A stretch of 64,000 nt of DNA from Kiloniella laminariae DSM 19542 (GTDB taxonomy: Bacteria; Pseudomonadota; Alphaproteobacteria; Kiloniellales; Kiloniellaceae): assembly GCF_000374005.1 (NCBI RefSeq), contig NZ_KB893146.1:275656-339655 (forward strand). Direction: 5' to 3'. Positions 61,998 to 64,000 of the stretch are shown in pieces. A program made the translations under genes and the position numbers. Below the pieces are notes generated by a model. That model saw nothing but the letters and a program-made list of their open reading frames with translations, was not told the DNA's origin and made no database searches. Numbering within the stretch: the stretch's first letter is position 1; every line of letters begins with the position of its first letter.

Positions 61998-63347
61998 CTA
62001 CTGGTTGTTCAGGCTGTCTACAAATTTTTCCAGCCAGTGGATATCGTAGACACCTTCATTGAACTTGTCGTTGTGTACCAGTTCAACATGGAGGGGGATC
62101 GAGGTGTTTACGCCGTCGATGACGTATTCCCGCAAGGCCCGCTTGGTTTTCATGATGCAGTCGGCCCTGTCATCACCATGAACAATCAATTTGGCAATCA
62201 TGCTGTCATAGGTCGGGGGAATCTTGTAGCCGGCATAGATCGCGGAATCGACCCGAACACCCAGACCACCAGGAGCATGATATCCCTTGATCGTACCGGG
62301 CGATGGCATGAAGGTGAAAGGGTGTTCAGCGTTGATACGGCACTCGATAGCATGGCCCTTGAGCTTCACTTCTTCCTGGGTAACCGAGAGTTTTTCTCCC
62401 GCGGCAATCCGGATCATTTCCCGCATCAGGTCAATGCCGCTGATTGCTTCGGAAATGGTGTGCTCCACCTGAATACGGGTGTTCATTTCAATGAAATAAA
62501 ACTCGCCGTTTTCATAGAGATATTCGATTGTTCCGGCACTTTTGTACCCAAAACCGAGCATGGCATCAGCAGAGATCTGGCCGATACGATTACGCTCTTC
62601 TTCGGTCAGGGCTGGTGACGGAGCTTCTTCGAGAACTTTCTGGTGACGACGCTGCAAGGAGCAGTCGCGTTCGCCAACGTGGATCGCACCGCCCTGGCCA
62701 TCGCCAAGCAACTGGATCTCGATGTGGCGTGGCGTGCTGAGATACTTCTCCATATAGACAACGTCATCCCCAAAAGCCGATTTGGCTTCCTGACGGGCGA
62801 GGCGATAGGCATCTTTAAGTTCGCCAGCATGTGTCGCAACTTTCATGCCGCGACCTCCGCCACCGGAACGAGCCTTGATCAGGACAGGATAGCCGATGCG
62901 ATCAGCGGTTTCCTGTGCCTGGTCAGCGCTTTCAAGTGCTCCATCGGATCCAGGAACAACCGGGATGCCCAGTTTGATCGCTGTCTCCTTGGCCATAACC
63001 TTGTCGCCCATAATGCGGATATGTTCGGGAGACGGGCCAATAAAGGCAAAGCCATGCTCTTCGACCATTTCCGCAAAAGCGGCATTTTCGGACAGAAAGC
63101 CAACACCGGGGTGAATGGCATCTGCGCCTGTAATGGTGGCCGCAGAAAGGATCGCAGGAATATTCAGATAGCTGTCTTTGCTGGGCGCAGGCCCGATGCA
63201 GACAGCTTCATCCGCCAGGCGTACATGCATGGCATCGGAATCAATGGTGGAGTGAACCGCAACGGTTTCGATGCCCATATCGCGACAGGCCCGCAGAATT
63301 CGGAGGGCAATTTCACCGCGGTTGGCAATGAGGATCTTTTTGAACAT
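61998..63347 (-). CDS. accC: Acetyl-CoA carboxylase biotin carboxylase subunit
   Basis: This 449-residue ATP-grasp enzyme carboxylates biotin on AccB for fatty acid synthesis. Motifs are the N-terminal [34 protein letters not shown], the ATP-grasp glycine-rich loop [51 protein letters not shown] and [12 protein letters not shown]. It overlaps nothing and lies 20 bp after accB. accA and accD are elsewhere. Confidence 0.97.
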   Translation of the reverse strand: MFKKILIANRGEIALRILRACRDMGIETVAVHSTIDSDAMHVRLADEAVCIGPAPSKDSYLNIPAILSAATITGADAIHPGVGFLSENAAFAEMVEEHGFAFIGPSPEHIRIMGDKVMAKETAIKLGIPVVPGSDGALESADQAQETADRIGYPVLIKARSGGGGRGMKVATHAGELKDAYRLARQEAKSAFGDDVVYMEKYLSTPRHIEIQLLGDGQGGAIHVGERDCSLQRRHQKVLEEAPSPALTEEERNRIGQISADAMLGFGYKSAGTIEYLYENGEFYFIEMNTRIQVEHTISEAISGIDLMREMIRIAAGEKLSVTQEEVKLKGHAIECRINAEHPFTFMPSPGTIKGYHAPGGLGVRVDSAIYAGYKIPPTYDSMIAKLIVHGDDRADCIMKTKRALREYVIDGVNTSIPLHVELVHNDKFNEGVYDIHWLEKFVDSLNNQ

Positions 63348-63367
63348 GGAACCTTCTTGGGCCTGCT

Positions 63368-63808
63368 TTATTCTATTACCATCAGCGGTTCGCCAAATTC
63401 GATCGGCATACCGTCTGAGACAAGGATCTGCTTGACCACCCCGGCTTTGGGGCTTGGCAGCGGGTTCATGACTTTCATGGCCTCGATAATCATCAGGGTC
63501 TGACCTTCGCGAACCGTGTCACCAACCTTGACAAAAGAGGGCGCGCCAGGCTCGCCAGCAAGATAGGCTGTGCCGACCATGGGCGAGGTTATGGCATTAG
63601 CCGGAACGCCGCCTTCACTTGCAGCAGGTGCTGCCAGGGGAGCTGCTGCAACGGGAGCTGCGGCAACAGGCGCATGGACAACGGTATGGCCGCGTACCAG
63701 GCGAATACGGTGACCTTCGGCTTCGTATTCGATTTCAGTCAGGTCTGTCTCATCCAGCAAGCCTGCCAGAGTGCGAATAACCTTCTCATTTACTTCAAGC
63801 TTGGACAT
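63368..63808 (-). CDS. accB: Biotin carboxyl carrier protein of acetyl-CoA carboxylase
   Basis: The 146-residue protein has an N-terminal helical part ([20 protein letters not shown]), an alanine/proline-rich flexible linker (about 45-68, several APVAA repeats) and the biotinyl domain with Lys112 in [10 protein letters not shown]. The biotin thumb is included upstream ([20 protein letters not shown]). It lies 20 bp before accC and 7 bp after aroQ. Confidence 0.97.
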   Translation of the reverse strand: MSKLEVNEKVIRTLAGLLDETDLTEIEYEAEGHRIRLVRGHTVVHAPVAAAPVAAAPLAAPAASEGGVPANAITSPMVGTAYLAGEPGAPSFVKVGDTVREGQTLMIIEAMKVMNPLPSPKAGVVKQILVSDGMPIEFGEPLMVIE

Positions 63809-63815
63809 ATGATTC

Positions 63816-64000
63816 TTATTTGCTGTTTATCACGTTTGCCAGGGCATCCAGCGCGAGAAGGTATCCTTCAAGTCCGAGACCACAGATCACCCCGAGGGCA
63901 GCCTGGGAAACATAGGATTGATGGCGAAAACTTTCCCGTCGATGAATGTTAGAAATATGTACCTCAATAACCGGGAGCGCGACACCTTTAAGAGCATCAA
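63816..64000 (-). CDS. aroQ: 3-dehydroquinate dehydratase type II (5' end outside window)
   Basis: The last 61 codons are visible, reading [54 protein letters not shown] and ending with TAA at 63818-63816. The motifs [17 protein letters not shown] and GVICGLG.EGY are those of the small dodecameric type II enzyme, third step of the shikimate pathway. The full protein is usually about 145-150 residues, so more than half is missing. It leads the aroQ-accB-accC-aat group. Confidence 0.93.
   Translation of the reverse strand, partial: DALKGVALPVIEVHISNIHRRESFRHQSYVSQAALGVICGLGLEGYLLALDALANVINSK

Overview
The window reads as a chromosomal segment of a free-living, probably marine alphaproteobacterium, in or near the Rhodospirillales/Kiloniellales. 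The evidence is the MipZ division ATPase, an NDUFA12-type complex I accessory protein, a DUF2155 protein, a B12-dependent ribonucleotide reductase of alphaproteobacterial type, a PAS_5-type protein and a phasin. G+C is moderate (low 50s by eye). Genus-level placement is a guess. Both ends cut genes: a family 5 solute-binding protein on the left and aroQ on the right. No rRNA, tRNA, CRISPR array, prophage or intact insertion sequence was seen.

Layout. 1-10.2 kb: transport and regulation genes (solute-binding protein, AEC permease, two LysR regulators, pyrE, an AT-rich DUF3885 orphan, a crotonase, an MDR oxidoreductase, a PAS protein, a thioesterase). 9.7-13.5 kb: an Lrp-type regulator divergent from a bifunctional putA. 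14.2-16.2 kb: the prfH-rtcB ribosome-repair pair with an unusual leader. 16.4-18.1 kb: a cysteine hydrolase divergent from a GlxA-type regulator. 18.1-23.6 kb: a tightly overlapped CDP-sugar operon (glycosyltransferase, rfbF, rfbG, C-methyltransferase, 3,5-epimerase family, SDR reductase/epimerase) that looks built for a branched 3-C-methyl-6-deoxyhexose. 23.7-33.6 kb: aldehyde dehydrogenase, an unrecognised protein, SDR, htpX-like/lemA, nth, a chemoreceptor and an EamA exporter. 33.8-40.1 kb: mipZ, a VWA protein, a DnaJ protein, then galU-ugd-phosphomannomutase supplying UDP-glucose, UDP-glucuronate and hexose-1-phosphates for envelope polysaccharide. 40.2-52.3 kb: a D,D-carboxypeptidase with a SPOR domain, a lipoprotein, a phasin with two operator-like palindromes, clpS and clpA, creD, a DUF1287 protein, a second M48 protease, a FemAB-like acetyltransferase and RidA. 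52.7-56.4 kb: nrdJ. 57-64 kb: EamA exporter, GFA protein, a degenerate Ldh-like protein, NDUFA12-mlaD-small protein-DUF2155, convergent with aat-accC-accB-aroQ.

The most interesting signal is the leader of the rtcB-prfH operon (minus strand, 16199 to 16050). It carries a 15-codon upstream ORF with a strong Shine-Dalgarno sequence. That ORF is in frame with rtcB and is separated from it by a single UAG. A perfect 15-bp inverted repeat has arms that contain the upstream ORF's Shine-Dalgarno sequence on one side and part of rtcB's on the other, with a hairpin and a second competing CTCCTG in between. This looks like a translation-sensing switch in front of a system that repairs the ribosomal decoding centre. 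Other items worth a look are the phasin promoter architecture, the branched-sugar operon, and the DnaA-box and palindrome upstream of nrdJ.
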